Assembly (NCBI GenBank): GCA_041178325.1
Contig: JBEGVN010000102.1
Coordinates: forward strand, 1 to 64,000
Length of the DNA stretch: 64,000 bases
From: UBA6136 sp041178325
GTDB lineage: Bacteria; Pseudomonadota; Gammaproteobacteria; Methylococcales; Methylococcaceae
Direction: 5' to 3'
The notes under the pieces are model-generated. The model was not told the DNA's origin and ran no database searches. It saw only the letters and a program-made list of their open reading frames with translations. This document shows positions 30,164 to 38,834 of this stretch, one piece after another. Made by a program: the position numbers and the translations under genes. How positions within the stretch are numbered: the first letter of the stretch is position 1; every line of letters starts with the position of its first letter.

Positions 30164-32854
30164 TCAAGCCTGCCCCACCGCTTTTTTAGGCGATCTTGTC
30201 GTGGTCTTTCGCGTGTTGATCTTTCTCGGCGTTCTGACCGTTGACGATTCAACAGCCATTTCGCCCGGCCCGCTGCTTGCCGCCACAACTTTCATTGCCT
30301 CAAGATCGGTTTCAGGCTCAGGATCGGCATCATGTGCGGCCAGTTCGAGCTCAAGCATGTGGCGACGTTCGGCCTCAAGCTTCGCCACCTCGCGCATGGG
30401 AAGGACTCCATTGATCAGTGCGCCAATAGCCGCGACATTGTTGGTCAACACCGAGAATCCGACACCAAAGCCCATGGTAAAGACACCGACTACACAGGCG
30501 GCATTCGGGACCAGAATCATCCCCCAACTTCTCCGAATGTTATGGTCCAGATTGCGGGCGATATCTCGAAGTTCGCAAAGCTTTCCAAGTCCCTGTTCGA
30601 GGAAAACGATGTGTGCCGTGTCCGTTGCGATGGTGGTGGCTCCTCGCAGCGAAATCGAGACATTGGCCTTTTTCAGGGCAATCGAGTCGTTGATGCCATC
30701 CCCGACGAAGCAGACCTTGCGGCCTTCCGCCTGAAGCTTTTCGACATAGTCGGCCTTGTCAGCCGGCAGAACTTGCGCAAAATAGCGGTCCATGCCGAGT
30801 TCTTCAGCCAACTTTTTGGTGGGTGCCTCATGGTCTCCTGAAATAATGGCGAGATGCTTGATGCCACGCTGGCGAAGGCCTTGAATAATGTCCTTGACCT
30901 CGGGGCGAAGGGCGGCCCGAAGCTCGAGAGCGCCGCCGAGGTGATCGTCAATCGCGACCATCACCATGGTGTCGCCATCTTCATGCACGGCATCGAGTTT
31001 TTTCTCAATGGCATCGGGGATGACGATTCCTTCCATCTCCATGAAGCGACGGCTACCAACGCGAATCAGGTGGCCATCGACGCCAACGCTGATGCCATAA
31101 CCAACCTTGTACTCGGTTTCATCGGTCGCGGGTAATTCAAGGCCCAATTCTTCCGCTTTGTGCAGAATGGCCAAGGCGATGGGGTGATGGAACTTTCGTT
31201 CTGCCGCCGCAGCAAACAGGAGTACCTCTTCGGGCTTGTGTCCGTGCGCTGTGACAATGTCACCCACTTCCGGGCGCTCGCGGGTCAAGGTTCCCGTCTT
31301 GTCAAAAAGAACGGTATCGATTTCGTTCATCAACTCAAGTGCACGACCATCCTTGACGAGGATACCTTTCTGCGCGCACAGAGAGAGGGATGACAGCATG
31401 GCAAGGGGGGCGGCCATTCGGATGCCGGTTCCAAGATCGCTGTTCAGTACAGCGACCCCGGCGAAGGGGCCGAGTGTGGAAAAGGCAATGCCACTCACGA
31501 TCATGGTGGGGAGAACCGCTTGATCGGCCAAGCGCTCGCCCTTGTTTTGGGACGTCAGCTTGTAACCCGCGGTGTCATTCAGGATCTGGCTGATCTTGGC
31601 CGTAGCCGTCTCGCTGCCGGCCTGTTCAACCGAAACAAAGATTTTTCCTGCCACCAGAATGGTCGAGGCATAAACACGATCTCCCACGCCTTTTTCGGCC
31701 GGTGTCGATTCGCCGGTCAGGGCGTGCTGGTCAATCATGGCCATGCCTTCAATGATGTGACCATCGACCGGAACCGCGTCACCGGTGTGCACGGCAACAA
31801 TGTCGCCTTGAGCAATTTTCTCAAGAGGGACTTCGATTTCGACGCCATCCTTCATGAGCCAGACAAAGCGCGGTTGCTTTCCAAAGGCATTGAGCAGCAT
31901 TTTCTTTGAGTTATCTTCCGTCTTTTTGACCAGAAGACGCCCCAAAGAGAGACACCATGCCATGACCGCCCCGGGAAGAATCTGAAGCGTGCCAAGGCAA
32001 CCCAAGACGACGAGCGTATCGAGAATATCGACGCCAAGTCGACGCTCTTTGAATATGACGTCGTAAGCGCCCTTGATGCTCGGGATGGCGGTATAGGCAA
32101 AGACGGCGGCTGCAACCGGCATCAGCGGCGGAAAGGCCATCTGTGCAGCGGCAGCAAGGGGTATGGAGGCTGAGCAGACAGCAAGGTCCAGATCAAGCTT
32201 GTCCAGTACCTCCTGATTTTCTGCAGAGGCCAGCGCGGAATCGATAATCTCGATGATATTGACGCTAGAGAGGCGTCGTGGATCGAAATGGACCTGAACC
32301 GAGCAGCGGAGGCTGTGGGTCTTGAAGCGATCAACACCAAGAACGCTCATCAATTCACGTTCGATGGCCTCACAAAGAGAACCCTTGCGATAGAGCACAG
32401 GGTTTCTGAGCCGAATCATGCCGGTGGATTCGGAGAGGAGCTCCCATCCGGTGACGAAGTTCTCGTAGCGATAATAGGCTACGGCGCCTGTCCGATCGCG
32501 CGCAATGGCAATCGGTGAAATCTGCGGCTCGTGCTTAGCCAGTTCATTCTGGCGCGGAAAATCTGCATCAATAGATGCGCTCAATTGAGCGAGGATTTCC
32601 TTCGGCGAATACTGATGGCTATCAAAATGAAGGTCCGCAAAGGCTTGTCCCGGTTTGGGGATGCTCAACGACTGAACGCCAGGACTCCCAAAGGCACGTC
32701 GGACAAAGCTCGCAAATGCCGGCGCGTCGGTGGAGTGAAACAGTTGGGCATTCTGGATTCTCAGCGTACCGGGGCGGGGGAACTGAATGCTAGGCTGCGC
32801 CGGTGTCGATAGGCCAGTGTTATTGGAAGGGGATTCCATAGGGTGTCTACTCAT
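30164..32854 (-). CDS. Active P1B-like P-type ATPase with non-CPC membrane motif (cluster gene 2)
   Basis: Intact ATP-driven cation pump of the heavy-metal P-type family, about 896 residues from the Met at 32854 (frame open to a GTG at 32893; no clear ribosome site for either). Numbering from 32893: two CxxC-less HMA-like folds (about 42-110 and 158-222), actuator TGES 393-396, phosphorylated D531 in DKTGTLT, HP 570-571, hinge GDGIND 731-736. Instead of CPC, the transport helix reads NSDLGTGIRMAAPLAML (484-500), so the metal cannot be deduced from known P1B subclasses. The C-terminal 75 residues are basic and hydrophilic. Transcribed with five small or related genes. Confidence 0.9.
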   Translation of the reverse strand: MSRHPMESPSNNTGLSTPAQPSIQFPRPGTLRIQNAQLFHSTDAPAFASFVRRAFGSPGVQSLSIPKPGQAFADLHFDSHQYSPKEILAQLSASIDADFPRQNELAKHEPQISPIAIARDRTGAVAYYRYENFVTGWELLSESTGMIRLRNPVLYRKGSLCEAIERELMSVLGVDRFKTHSLRCSVQVHFDPRRLSSVNIIEIIDSALASAENQEVLDKLDLDLAVCSASIPLAAAAQMAFPPLMPVAAAVFAYTAIPSIKGAYDVIFKERRLGVDILDTLVVLGCLGTLQILPGAVMAWCLSLGRLLVKKTEDNSKKMLLNAFGKQPRFVWLMKDGVEIEVPLEKIAQGDIVAVHTGDAVPVDGHIIEGMAMIDQHALTGESTPAEKGVGDRVYASTILVAGKIFVSVEQAGSETATAKISQILNDTAGYKLTSQNKGERLADQAVLPTMIVSGIAFSTLGPFAGVAVLNSDLGTGIRMAAPLAMLSSLSLCAQKGILVKDGRALELMNEIDTVLFDKTGTLTRERPEVGDIVTAHGHKPEEVLLFAAAAERKFHHPIALAILHKAEELGLELPATDETEYKVGYGISVGVDGHLIRVGSRRFMEMEGIVIPDAIEKKLDAVHEDGDTMVMVAIDDHLGGALELRAALRPEVKDIIQGLRQRGIKHLAIISGDHEAPTKKLAEELGMDRYFAQVLPADKADYVEKLQAEGRKVCFVGDGINDSIALKKANVSISLRGATTIATDTAHIVFLEQGLGKLCELRDIARNLDHNIRRSWGMILVPNAACVVGVFTMGFGVGFSVLTNNVAAIGALINGVLPMREVAKLEAERRHMLELELAAHDADPEPETDLEAMKVVAASSGPGEMAVESSTVRTPRKINTRKTTTRSPKKAVGQA

Positions 32855-32963
32855 TACATGGGCCGATTTTTGGGGCACGGCCACCCACCACACACATCAG
32901 GCCAGCAAGGCCTAAGGCGGACCATGGTTGGCCCGCTTTCCGAAGGGATTGCTTCAGAGTGGC

Positions 32964-33278
32964 TTACTTTGACTTGGCTTCGTTCAGCGCTTCTATAGCG
33001 GCTCTGCCGCCATCGATGAGTCCTTCAACGATGGGGTTTTCCTGCGGAATGGATTTGGCAACGAAGACCGTCGCATAAACCACGCCGTAGGACAACATGT
33101 AGGAACTGGTATAGGTAAAGCGAGAAATGGATTGCCCCATGCCTGAACCCGCCTCGCGGATTTTTTCGCTCGCTTTGCTGGCATCTTCCGATGCATTGTT
33201 GATGGCTTCGCGCATGGCGTCCGAAATGGAGCGAAGCGGATCGTTTTCTGTTTGTTCTGCTGTTGCAGCCGTTGCCAT
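32964..33278 (-). CDS. Small phasin-like/helical membrane-associated protein (cluster gene 1)
   Basis: Start at 33278 chosen for AGAGGA 8-9 bp upstream; the frame is open to 33329. The 104-residue product has a helical N-terminal half rich in Ala, Ser and Lys (ISDAMREAINNASEDASKAS), a moderately hydrophobic middle (SYMLSYGVVYATVFVAKSIP, about 60-79) and an amphipathic end. The look recalls phasins and DUF5132-like small proteins but I cannot assign it. First gene of the cluster, 109 bp upstream of the active ATPase start. Confidence 0.6.
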   Translation of the reverse strand: MATAATAEQTENDPLRSISDAMREAINNASEDASKASEKIREAGSGMGQSISRFTYTSSYMLSYGVVYATVFVAKSIPQENPIVEGLIDGGRAAIEALNEAKSK

Positions 33279-33468
33279 GGTGATCGTCCTCTTTAAGTAT
33301 TCCGAATGCTGTCTGTTTGGGACGGGCATACCCTGCCCGCACCGGGGCTTTTCTGGGGTCTTTCATTCCCCGAAGTTCATGGCTGAAAGCTAACACAGGA
33401 AGGGAAACAGCGTCTATGGTGTTTCAATTTATAACCGTGTTTAGCTATTGATTCGACGTCCGCTACCA

Positions 33469-33498
33469 TCATCCCATGCCGAAATGAACATGGGATGA
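33469..33498. other. 10-bp perfect inverted repeat between lipocalin and the ATPase cluster
   Basis: TCATCCCATG (33469-33478) and CATGGGATGA (33489-33498) form a perfect stem with a 10-base loop, 14 bp beyond the lipocalin stop and 190 bp upstream of the first gene of the P-type ATPase cluster. No T-run on the minus strand. It may end the lipocalin transcript or be an operator for the cluster. Confidence 0.5.
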
Positions 33499-33511
33499 CA
33501 GGGAAGGGAGA

Positions 33512-34099
33512 TTATTCCGGGGTTTTCGTCTGGGGAGGAGCGAGGCCTTCGACAGCGGTTTCATCCTTTTGGTCTACATGGATCATCTTGTCCAGCTTGA
33601 ACCCCATTCCAATGGCTTTGCGGATGAGGTCCTGAATAATGGGGTCTTCAAGCGTTTTTTTACGAGAAAGAATCCAGAAATAACGGGTGCTCGGTCCTGT
33701 AACCATCGCCCAGGAATAATTCTTTTCATCCAGAGCGATGATGTTGAAACTGCCGTAGAAGGGGCCGAAATAGGAGATCTTGAGGCGGCCGATATTGGGA
33801 TCCCCGATGAGGGTTCCCTTGCCTTCTGAAAGCTGCCAGCGGCCGTTTTTGCCATCGAGCGATTTATTTTCGACAGTGAAATCATCGCCATCCTTGAGCG
33901 TGTAGGTGAACGACACATGGCTCATGTTTTTTTCAAAGCCATGATCCAGACGAGCGATTTCATACCAAGTGCCTTCAAAACGCTTCAAATTAAAGGGAGT
34001 GACGGCGGTCACCCCATCAGGGATGCCCTGCTTGCCGAACATGAGGTAACCCAGGCTGACCAGGATCAGAATAAGAATGGCGGCGGATAGGATCTTCAT
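33512..34099 (-). CDS. blc: Bacterial lipocalin (Blc family)
   Basis: A 195-residue lipocalin that binds lipids or fatty acids in the envelope. An uncleaved or cleavable N-terminal hydrophobic segment (about 4-21) is present, but no lipobox Cys, so unlike E. coli Blc it is not a classic lipoprotein. The lipocalin signature GTWYEIARLDHGFEKN is at about 43-58, followed by VSFTYTLKDG, KISYFGPFYGSFNIIALD, and the closing RYFWILSR motif. It is alone on the minus strand between ftsH and the ATPase cluster. Confidence 0.87.
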   Translation of the reverse strand: MKILSAAILILILVSLGYLMFGKQGIPDGVTAVTPFNLKRFEGTWYEIARLDHGFEKNMSHVSFTYTLKDGDDFTVENKSLDGKNGRWQLSEGKGTLIGDPNIGRLKISYFGPFYGSFNIIALDEKNYSWAMVTGPSTRYFWILSRKKTLEDPIIQDLIRKAIGMGFKLDKMIHVDQKDETAVEGLAPPQTKTPE

Positions 34100-34195
34100 G
34101 GCTTTGTTGCTGATAAATCGAAGGACAAGCGGATTTGAATGGTAAAGCCCGATTTTAACGGAAATGGGCGCATAGCGATTTTTTCAGCCCCAAAA

Positions 34196-34230
34196 GAAAA
34201 CCGGACCTCCTTTCGGAGTATCCGGTTTCT
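34196..34230 (-). terminator. Rho-independent terminator of ftsH
   Basis: AAACCGGA (34198-34205) pairs with TCCGGTTT (34221-34228), with an inner CTCC/GGAG step. On the minus strand it is followed by TTTTCTTTT. It sits 20 bp after the ftsH stop. Confidence 0.82.
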
Positions 34231-34249
34231 TTCATGAGGCCTACAGGGG

Positions 34250-36169
34250 TCAGACGGATGGTGCTGCAGTTCCGATCGGACCCACCCCGACGCCCTCACT
34301 GACAGGGCTTCCACCAGTGCTGCTGTCAGCACCTGCGCTCGGGGGGCTGACCCAATCCCGGGGCGGTGCAGGGACCCGGCCAGCCATGATGTCATCAATC
34401 TGGAACCGATCGATGGTTTCGTACTTCATCAGGGCTTCGGCCATCAGGTGCATCTTGTCCAGATTTTCCCGAAGAAGGCGCTCTGCACGATCGTAGTTAC
34501 GATCGATCACGGACCGGATCTCTTCATCGATCAAATGCTGCGTCTCTTCAGAGATTGACTGTGTCTGGGTTACGGAGCGGCCCAGGAAGACTTCGCCCTG
34601 TTCTTCGCCATAAGCCAGAGGGCCCAGTCTTTCAGAGAGTCCCCAGCGAGTGACCATGTTGCGGGCCATGGCCGTAGCGCGTTCGATGTCGTTGGAAGCT
34701 CCGGTTGTGACCTTCTCGACTCCAAAGATGATCTCTTCAGCCAGCCGACCACCGTAGAGGCTCGAGATCTGGCTTTCGAGTTTTTGCTTGCTCGCGCTGT
34801 ATTGGTCGCGTTCAGGGAGGAACATGGTGATACCCAACGCACGGCCTCGCGGAATGATGCTGACCTTGTAGACGGGATCATGTTCCGGTACCAGACGGCC
34901 GACGATGGCGTGGCCAGCCTCATGGTAGGCCGTGACAAGCTTTTCATCCTCGCTCATGACTGCAGATTTTCTTTCTGCACCCATCAGGATCTTATCCTTC
35001 GCCTTTTCGAAGTCTTCCATCTCGACTTCTTTTTTGTTCTGGCGAGCAGCGAAAAGGGCCGCTTCGTTCACCAGATTTGCAAGATCTGCACCGGAAAAGC
35101 CGGGAGTTCCACGGGCCAGCCAATCTGGTTCAACATTTCCAGCGACAGGCACTCGCTTCATGTGTACGCCGAGAATCTGCTGACGGCCGCGCACATCGGG
35201 GAGACCTACAGTGATCTGGCGATCGAAGCGACCCGGGCGAAGCAGGGCCTTGTCCAGAACATCGGCGCGGTTTGTTGCGGCAATGATGATAATGCCTTCG
35301 TTTCCGCTGAAACCATCCATTTCAACCAGCAGCTGGTTCAATGTCTGCTCACGTTCGTCATGTCCGCCACCGAGCCCTGCGCCACGTTGGCGTCCCACCG
35401 CATCGATTTCGTCAATGAAGATGATGCAAGGGGCTCTTTTCTTGGCTTCTTCAAACATGTTGCGGACGCGGGAAGCACCGACACCGACGAACATTTCAAC
35501 GAAGTCTGAACCTGAGATTGAGAAGAAGGGGACTTTAGCTTCACCAGCAATGGCTCGAGCGAGCAATGTCTTACCGGTACCTGGCGGGCCGACCATGAGG
35601 GCGCCCCGAGGAATCATTCCGCCGAGTTTTTGGAACTTGCTGGGATCTCTCAGGAAGTCGACCATTTCCTGTACGTCTTCCTTGGCTTCGTCGCAGCCGG
35701 CAACATCTGCGAAAGTGACCTTTACTTTATCTTCTTCAATGAGCTTTGCCTTGCTCTTGCCGAAATTCATGGCACCGCCACCGGCACCGCCCTGCATCCT
35801 ACGCATGAAGTAGATCCATACCCCGATCAGAAGGACCATCGGGAGGCTAGCCATCAGGAGTTGCGAGAGGAAGGAGGGGCGTTCGGTCGGAACTACCTTG
35901 ATGTCGACATGATTCTTCAAGAGATCGTCGATCAGGTGGGGGTCGCCCGGGTTGTACGTCAAAAAGCGGTCGCCGTCGGTCATCATGCCGGAGATGATCT
36001 CTCCGTCCATATTGACCTGACGAATAGTGCCCTGATTGATGGCCGCAATGAAATTGGTGTAAGTCATGGCGGTGTCAGGCTTGTTACGCGGCCCGAAGTA
36101 ATTGAACATCGAGAGCAGCGCAAATGCGATGACCACCCACAGGAGGATGTTCTTGGTCATGTCTTTCAT
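34250..36169 (-). CDS. ftsH: ATP-dependent zinc metalloprotease FtsH
   Basis: Membrane-anchored AAA protease that degrades misfolded membrane proteins and regulators. The start at 36169 (MKDMTKNILLW) was chosen for AGAGGA upstream; the frame is open to 36268. From there 639 residues: two spans (about 6-24 and 102-121), Walker A GPPGTGKT 194-201, Walker B IIFIDEID 249-256, the second region of homology around 298-318, zinc-binding HEAGH 416-420, and a Ser/Gly/Pro-rich tail. The usual partners ftsJ (rlmE) upstream and folP downstream are both absent. A tiny frame overlaps its start by 4 bp. Confidence 0.95.
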   Translation of the reverse strand: MKDMTKNILLWVVIAFALLSMFNYFGPRNKPDTAMTYTNFIAAINQGTIRQVNMDGEIISGMMTDGDRFLTYNPGDPHLIDDLLKNHVDIKVVPTERPSFLSQLLMASLPMVLLIGVWIYFMRRMQGGAGGGAMNFGKSKAKLIEEDKVKVTFADVAGCDEAKEDVQEMVDFLRDPSKFQKLGGMIPRGALMVGPPGTGKTLLARAIAGEAKVPFFSISGSDFVEMFVGVGASRVRNMFEEAKKRAPCIIFIDEIDAVGRQRGAGLGGGHDEREQTLNQLLVEMDGFSGNEGIIIIAATNRADVLDKALLRPGRFDRQITVGLPDVRGRQQILGVHMKRVPVAGNVEPDWLARGTPGFSGADLANLVNEAALFAARQNKKEVEMEDFEKAKDKILMGAERKSAVMSEDEKLVTAYHEAGHAIVGRLVPEHDPVYKVSIIPRGRALGITMFLPERDQYSASKQKLESQISSLYGGRLAEEIIFGVEKVTTGASNDIERATAMARNMVTRWGLSERLGPLAYGEEQGEVFLGRSVTQTQSISEETQHLIDEEIRSVIDRNYDRAERLLRENLDKMHLMAEALMKYETIDRFQIDDIMAGRVPAPPRDWVSPPSAGADSSTGGSPVSEGVGVGPIGTAAPSV

Positions 36170-36315
36170 GTTGTCTTCCTCTTCTTTTGAAAATAGAGGG
36201 CCTGAGGGGTACTTGCCGGATAGGCCTTCGTCAAAATCCGCGCAAGGTCCAAGCCATCTTGGGTCCATCCCTCAGGCAGATTTGTAATCCGTATGAGGCA
36301 TAACGACTTTGTCAT
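36166..36315 (-). CDS. Possible 49-aa protein coupled to ftsH
   Basis: A short frame whose TGA overlaps the ftsH ATG (ATGA, 36166-36169). From the Met at 36315 the product is MTKSLCLIRITNLPEGWTQD.. ending YFQKKRKTT; no signal or membrane segment, basic C-terminus. The ftsH ribosome site lies within its last codons, so translation of this frame would be coupled to ftsH. No SD for its own start and no known family, so it may be a leader peptide or spurious. Confidence 0.4.
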   Translation of the reverse strand: MTKSLCLIRITNLPEGWTQDGLDLARILTKAYPASTPQALYFQKKRKTT

Positions 36316-36419
36316 GGAAATCGGGATGAAGTTCCATGCGGAAGCATGAGTTTGTCCAAATCTGTGCACTCACCTAGGATTCAGGCTTTGTTTATCCGAC
36401 GTAAAGCCAGAAAATCAGA

Positions 36420-37214
36420 TTGGACGCCCTTATCTTTCTTGCCGGTAAATTCCTTGGGGCCCTTATCATGCCGCCCTTTCTGTTTGTCCTTATCGGTCTT
36501 TCGGGACTGACACAGGTTAGACGTTACCCCGGGATTGCCATCGGTGTCGGTGGCTCGGCCTTTCTCTTGGTCTTGGCCTGCTCCACTCCGGTGGTAGGCA
36601 CAACGCTGATCGGATTGGTTCAGGCCGCCTGTCCTTCCATTGATACGTTGAAAGGACAAGCCGATGCCATTGTCATCCTCGGGGGTGGCGTTCGTGCCCG
36701 GGCACCTGAATACGGGGATCAACCGAACTTGAATGCAACTGAGTTAGAGCGGCTTCGGCATGGCGCGAGATTGAACCGGGCCACCGGACGCCCCATTTTG
36801 GTGACGGGAGGGAGCCCCGAAGGAGCAGAGCCTGAATCCTTCTTGATGCGAGAGGTGCTGCATGAAGATTTTGGGGTCGAAGTCCGCTGGGTTGAGTCGG
36901 AATCACGCACAACCCGCGAAAATGCGAGGAATTCAGCCCGCATTCTCAAAGCCGAAGGAGTGCGACGCATTTATCTTGTAAGTCAGGGTTGGCATTTAGC
37001 CAGAGCGATCAAGGCCTTTGAGTCTGAGGGGCTGGTTGTAACGGCTGCGGGGACTGGATGCAGGGGAAGGAGTGCGATTCGGTGGTTTCATTTTTTGCCT
37101 CACCCGGATGCTCTGGAAATGAGCTACTGGGCCATTCATGAATGGATCGGCATTCGTTGGTACGACCTTATTGCCCTAGTCGGAGGCGCAAAAGTTAAGC
37201 AAAAGTCAGGTTGA
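36420..37214 (+). CDS. YdcF/ElyC-family (DUF218) membrane protein
   Basis: Inner-membrane protein of the DUF218 family, to which ElyC (envelope, lipid carrier) and SanA belong. 264 residues from a TTG start at 36420; an ATG at 36468 is another option. Two N-terminal spans (about 5-28 and 38-57) are followed by the DUF218 domain: ADAIVILGGGVR (about 81-92), GRPILVTGG near 122, ESRTTRENARNSARIL near 160 and YLVSQGWHLARAI near 180. It likely acts on or senses a lipid-linked cell-wall intermediate, which is known only for relatives. Its 3' end overlaps the converging ppx gene by 20 bp. Confidence 0.85.
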   Translation: MDALIFLAGKFLGALIMPPFLFVLIGLSGLTQVRRYPGIAIGVGGSAFLLVLACSTPVVGTTLIGLVQAACPSIDTLKGQADAIVILGGGVRARAPEYGDQPNLNATELERLRHGARLNRATGRPILVTGGSPEGAEPESFLMREVLHEDFGVEVRWVESESRTTRENARNSARILKAEGVRRIYLVSQGWHLARAIKAFESEGLVVTAAGTGCRGRSAIRWFHFLPHPDALEMSYWAIHEWIGIRWYDLIALVGGAKVKQKSG

Positions 37215-38694
37215 TATCCACCTGGGACAGGAAGAGGGCCTCCTGTTCGAGATCCGCAACCGTCAGAGGATGCTGGTCAAGCCACCCCGGGGGGAATCCG
37301 AGGCTCAGGGTACCAGGCTGGATCCGGATTCGAATCCGGGGTGCGACAGTCAGTACTCGGGAGCGATGCACCAGCACCGCGACCCTTAATATGAGTGCCA
37401 AATGCTTGACGCCTTCTTCGAACAGGGGGGGTAAGTCCTTAAACAAGCGCACCTGAAATTTACGGCGATGCGAGCGGACCAGAAGAGCAAGAACTTGCTG
37501 GTCGGATCTGGAGAATCCCGGAAGGTCGGCGTTATCCAGAATATAGGCACCATGCTTATGGTAGCCGCTGTGCGCGATGTCACGTCCTATATCATGCAGT
37601 ATGGATGCCCAGTCCAACCATTGCGCAGCGACCTCCCGTTCCATTTCCGAAGGCAGGTTAATCTGGGCAAAAAGTTCCCGCGCCGTTCCCTGAATCAGGC
37701 GCGCATGTTCCATCTCCACGTGGTAGCGGAATGCCAGAGCGTGGACCGTCCTATCGCGAACGTCCTCATGATTGATCCGGCCCAGCAGGTCTTGCAATAG
37801 TCCTTCGCGAAGGGCGCCGTCGGACACATCCATGTGTTCGATCTCAAGAATGTCGAAAGTAGCCTGAATGATCGATAACCCGCCGACGAAGCTTGGGTAA
37901 CGTTCCGGATTCAGATCAGGAAAATGAGTGGGGCTCATTCGACCGGCTGTTAGGACCTGGTCGACCAGCTTGTTGAGGCCCTCTCGGCTGATTCCCCGGC
38001 GTGAAAGCCCCCGGTTTTGCAGAAGTTTCTGTGTCGCCTTGAGTGTTCCTGAGGCTCCGATGGCTGCAGCCCATTGCTGGCTTCGGTAAAGGTGCTGGAA
38101 GGGCTCGAGTTCACGTTCGGCGCAGAGCATGGCCTTTCTGAACCTTTTCGGTGTAATTTTTCCATCGGCAAAGTGCGCCATGCTCATCGATACGCATCCC
38201 ATCCGAAGACTCTCTTTCTGCAGTGGGGTTTGATCAACCCCAATGATGTATTCGGTACTTCCCCCACCGATGTCCATCACCATGCGGCGCCGACCGTCAG
38301 AGGCAAGTCCCAGAGAAACTCCTTGGTAAATCAATCGGGCCTCTTCGATACCTGAAATGATCTCGATGGGATGCCCAAGCACTTCCATGGCCTTAACCAA
38401 CCAGGGTCCGGAATTCTTTGCGGCCCTCAGCGTATTGGTCCCAACCACCCGGACATTGCTGTGCGGGAGGTGGCGCAGCCTCTGGCCGAAACGTTCCAGA
38501 CATTCAAGTGCACGCTGCTGAATGTCCCCGGTCAACATGCCCTGGGCGGTTAGTCCCGATCCAAGGCGAATCATCTCCCGAAGGCGGTCCAAAACGACGA
38601 GTTCATCGGCGCGAATTTCGGCAACAATCATGTGGAAGCTGTTGGAACCGAGGTCAACGGCGGCGATCTGTTTAAAAGGCTTGCGGGTATTCAA
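37195..38694 (-). CDS. ppx: Exopolyphosphatase / guanosine pentaphosphate phosphohydrolase
   Basis: Cytosolic Ppx/GppA family enzyme that removes terminal phosphate from polyphosphate or pppGpp. 499 residues, full length. The ASKHA-fold N-terminus has AAVDLGSNSFHM (11-22), the phosphate motif VMDIGGGSTE near 140-149, and GASGTLKATQKLL near 215. The C-terminal HD-like domain has WASILHDIGRDIAHSGYHKHGAYIL near 365-390. Ppx and GppA cannot be separated by sequence here. Neighbour pairing with YdcF-like is by convergence only, so no shared function is implied. Confidence 0.9.
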   Translation of the reverse strand: MNTRKPFKQIAAVDLGSNSFHMIVAEIRADELVVLDRLREMIRLGSGLTAQGMLTGDIQQRALECLERFGQRLRHLPHSNVRVVGTNTLRAAKNSGPWLVKAMEVLGHPIEIISGIEEARLIYQGVSLGLASDGRRRMVMDIGGGSTEYIIGVDQTPLQKESLRMGCVSMSMAHFADGKITPKRFRKAMLCAERELEPFQHLYRSQQWAAAIGASGTLKATQKLLQNRGLSRRGISREGLNKLVDQVLTAGRMSPTHFPDLNPERYPSFVGGLSIIQATFDILEIEHMDVSDGALREGLLQDLLGRINHEDVRDRTVHALAFRYHVEMEHARLIQGTARELFAQINLPSEMEREVAAQWLDWASILHDIGRDIAHSGYHKHGAYILDNADLPGFSRSDQQVLALLVRSHRRKFQVRLFKDLPPLFEEGVKHLALILRVAVLVHRSRVLTVAPRIRIRIQPGTLSLGFPPGWLDQHPLTVADLEQEALFLSQVDINLTFA

Positions 38695-38834
38695 AGGGAT
38701 GCGGCTCGCGGCAGACGGGACGTTTGGAAAATCCGATACAATCTTGGAACTTCGGGATGCGGGTTCGGCCAGTGCCGAAATCTGGTGGGCTCCTGGCTAT
38801 TTTTGCAAAATCTGCACTCAAAAACACATTCATT

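Noticed and set aside
30120..30734. Plus-strand frame of 204 codons
   Set aside because: It lies opposite the C-terminal part of the active P-type ATPase, whose GDGIND and membrane segments are certain; the plus product is low-complexity Ser/Arg-rich.
34784..35509. Plus-strand frame of 241 codons
   Set aside because: Fully antisense to the AAA domain of ftsH; no ribosome site or family.
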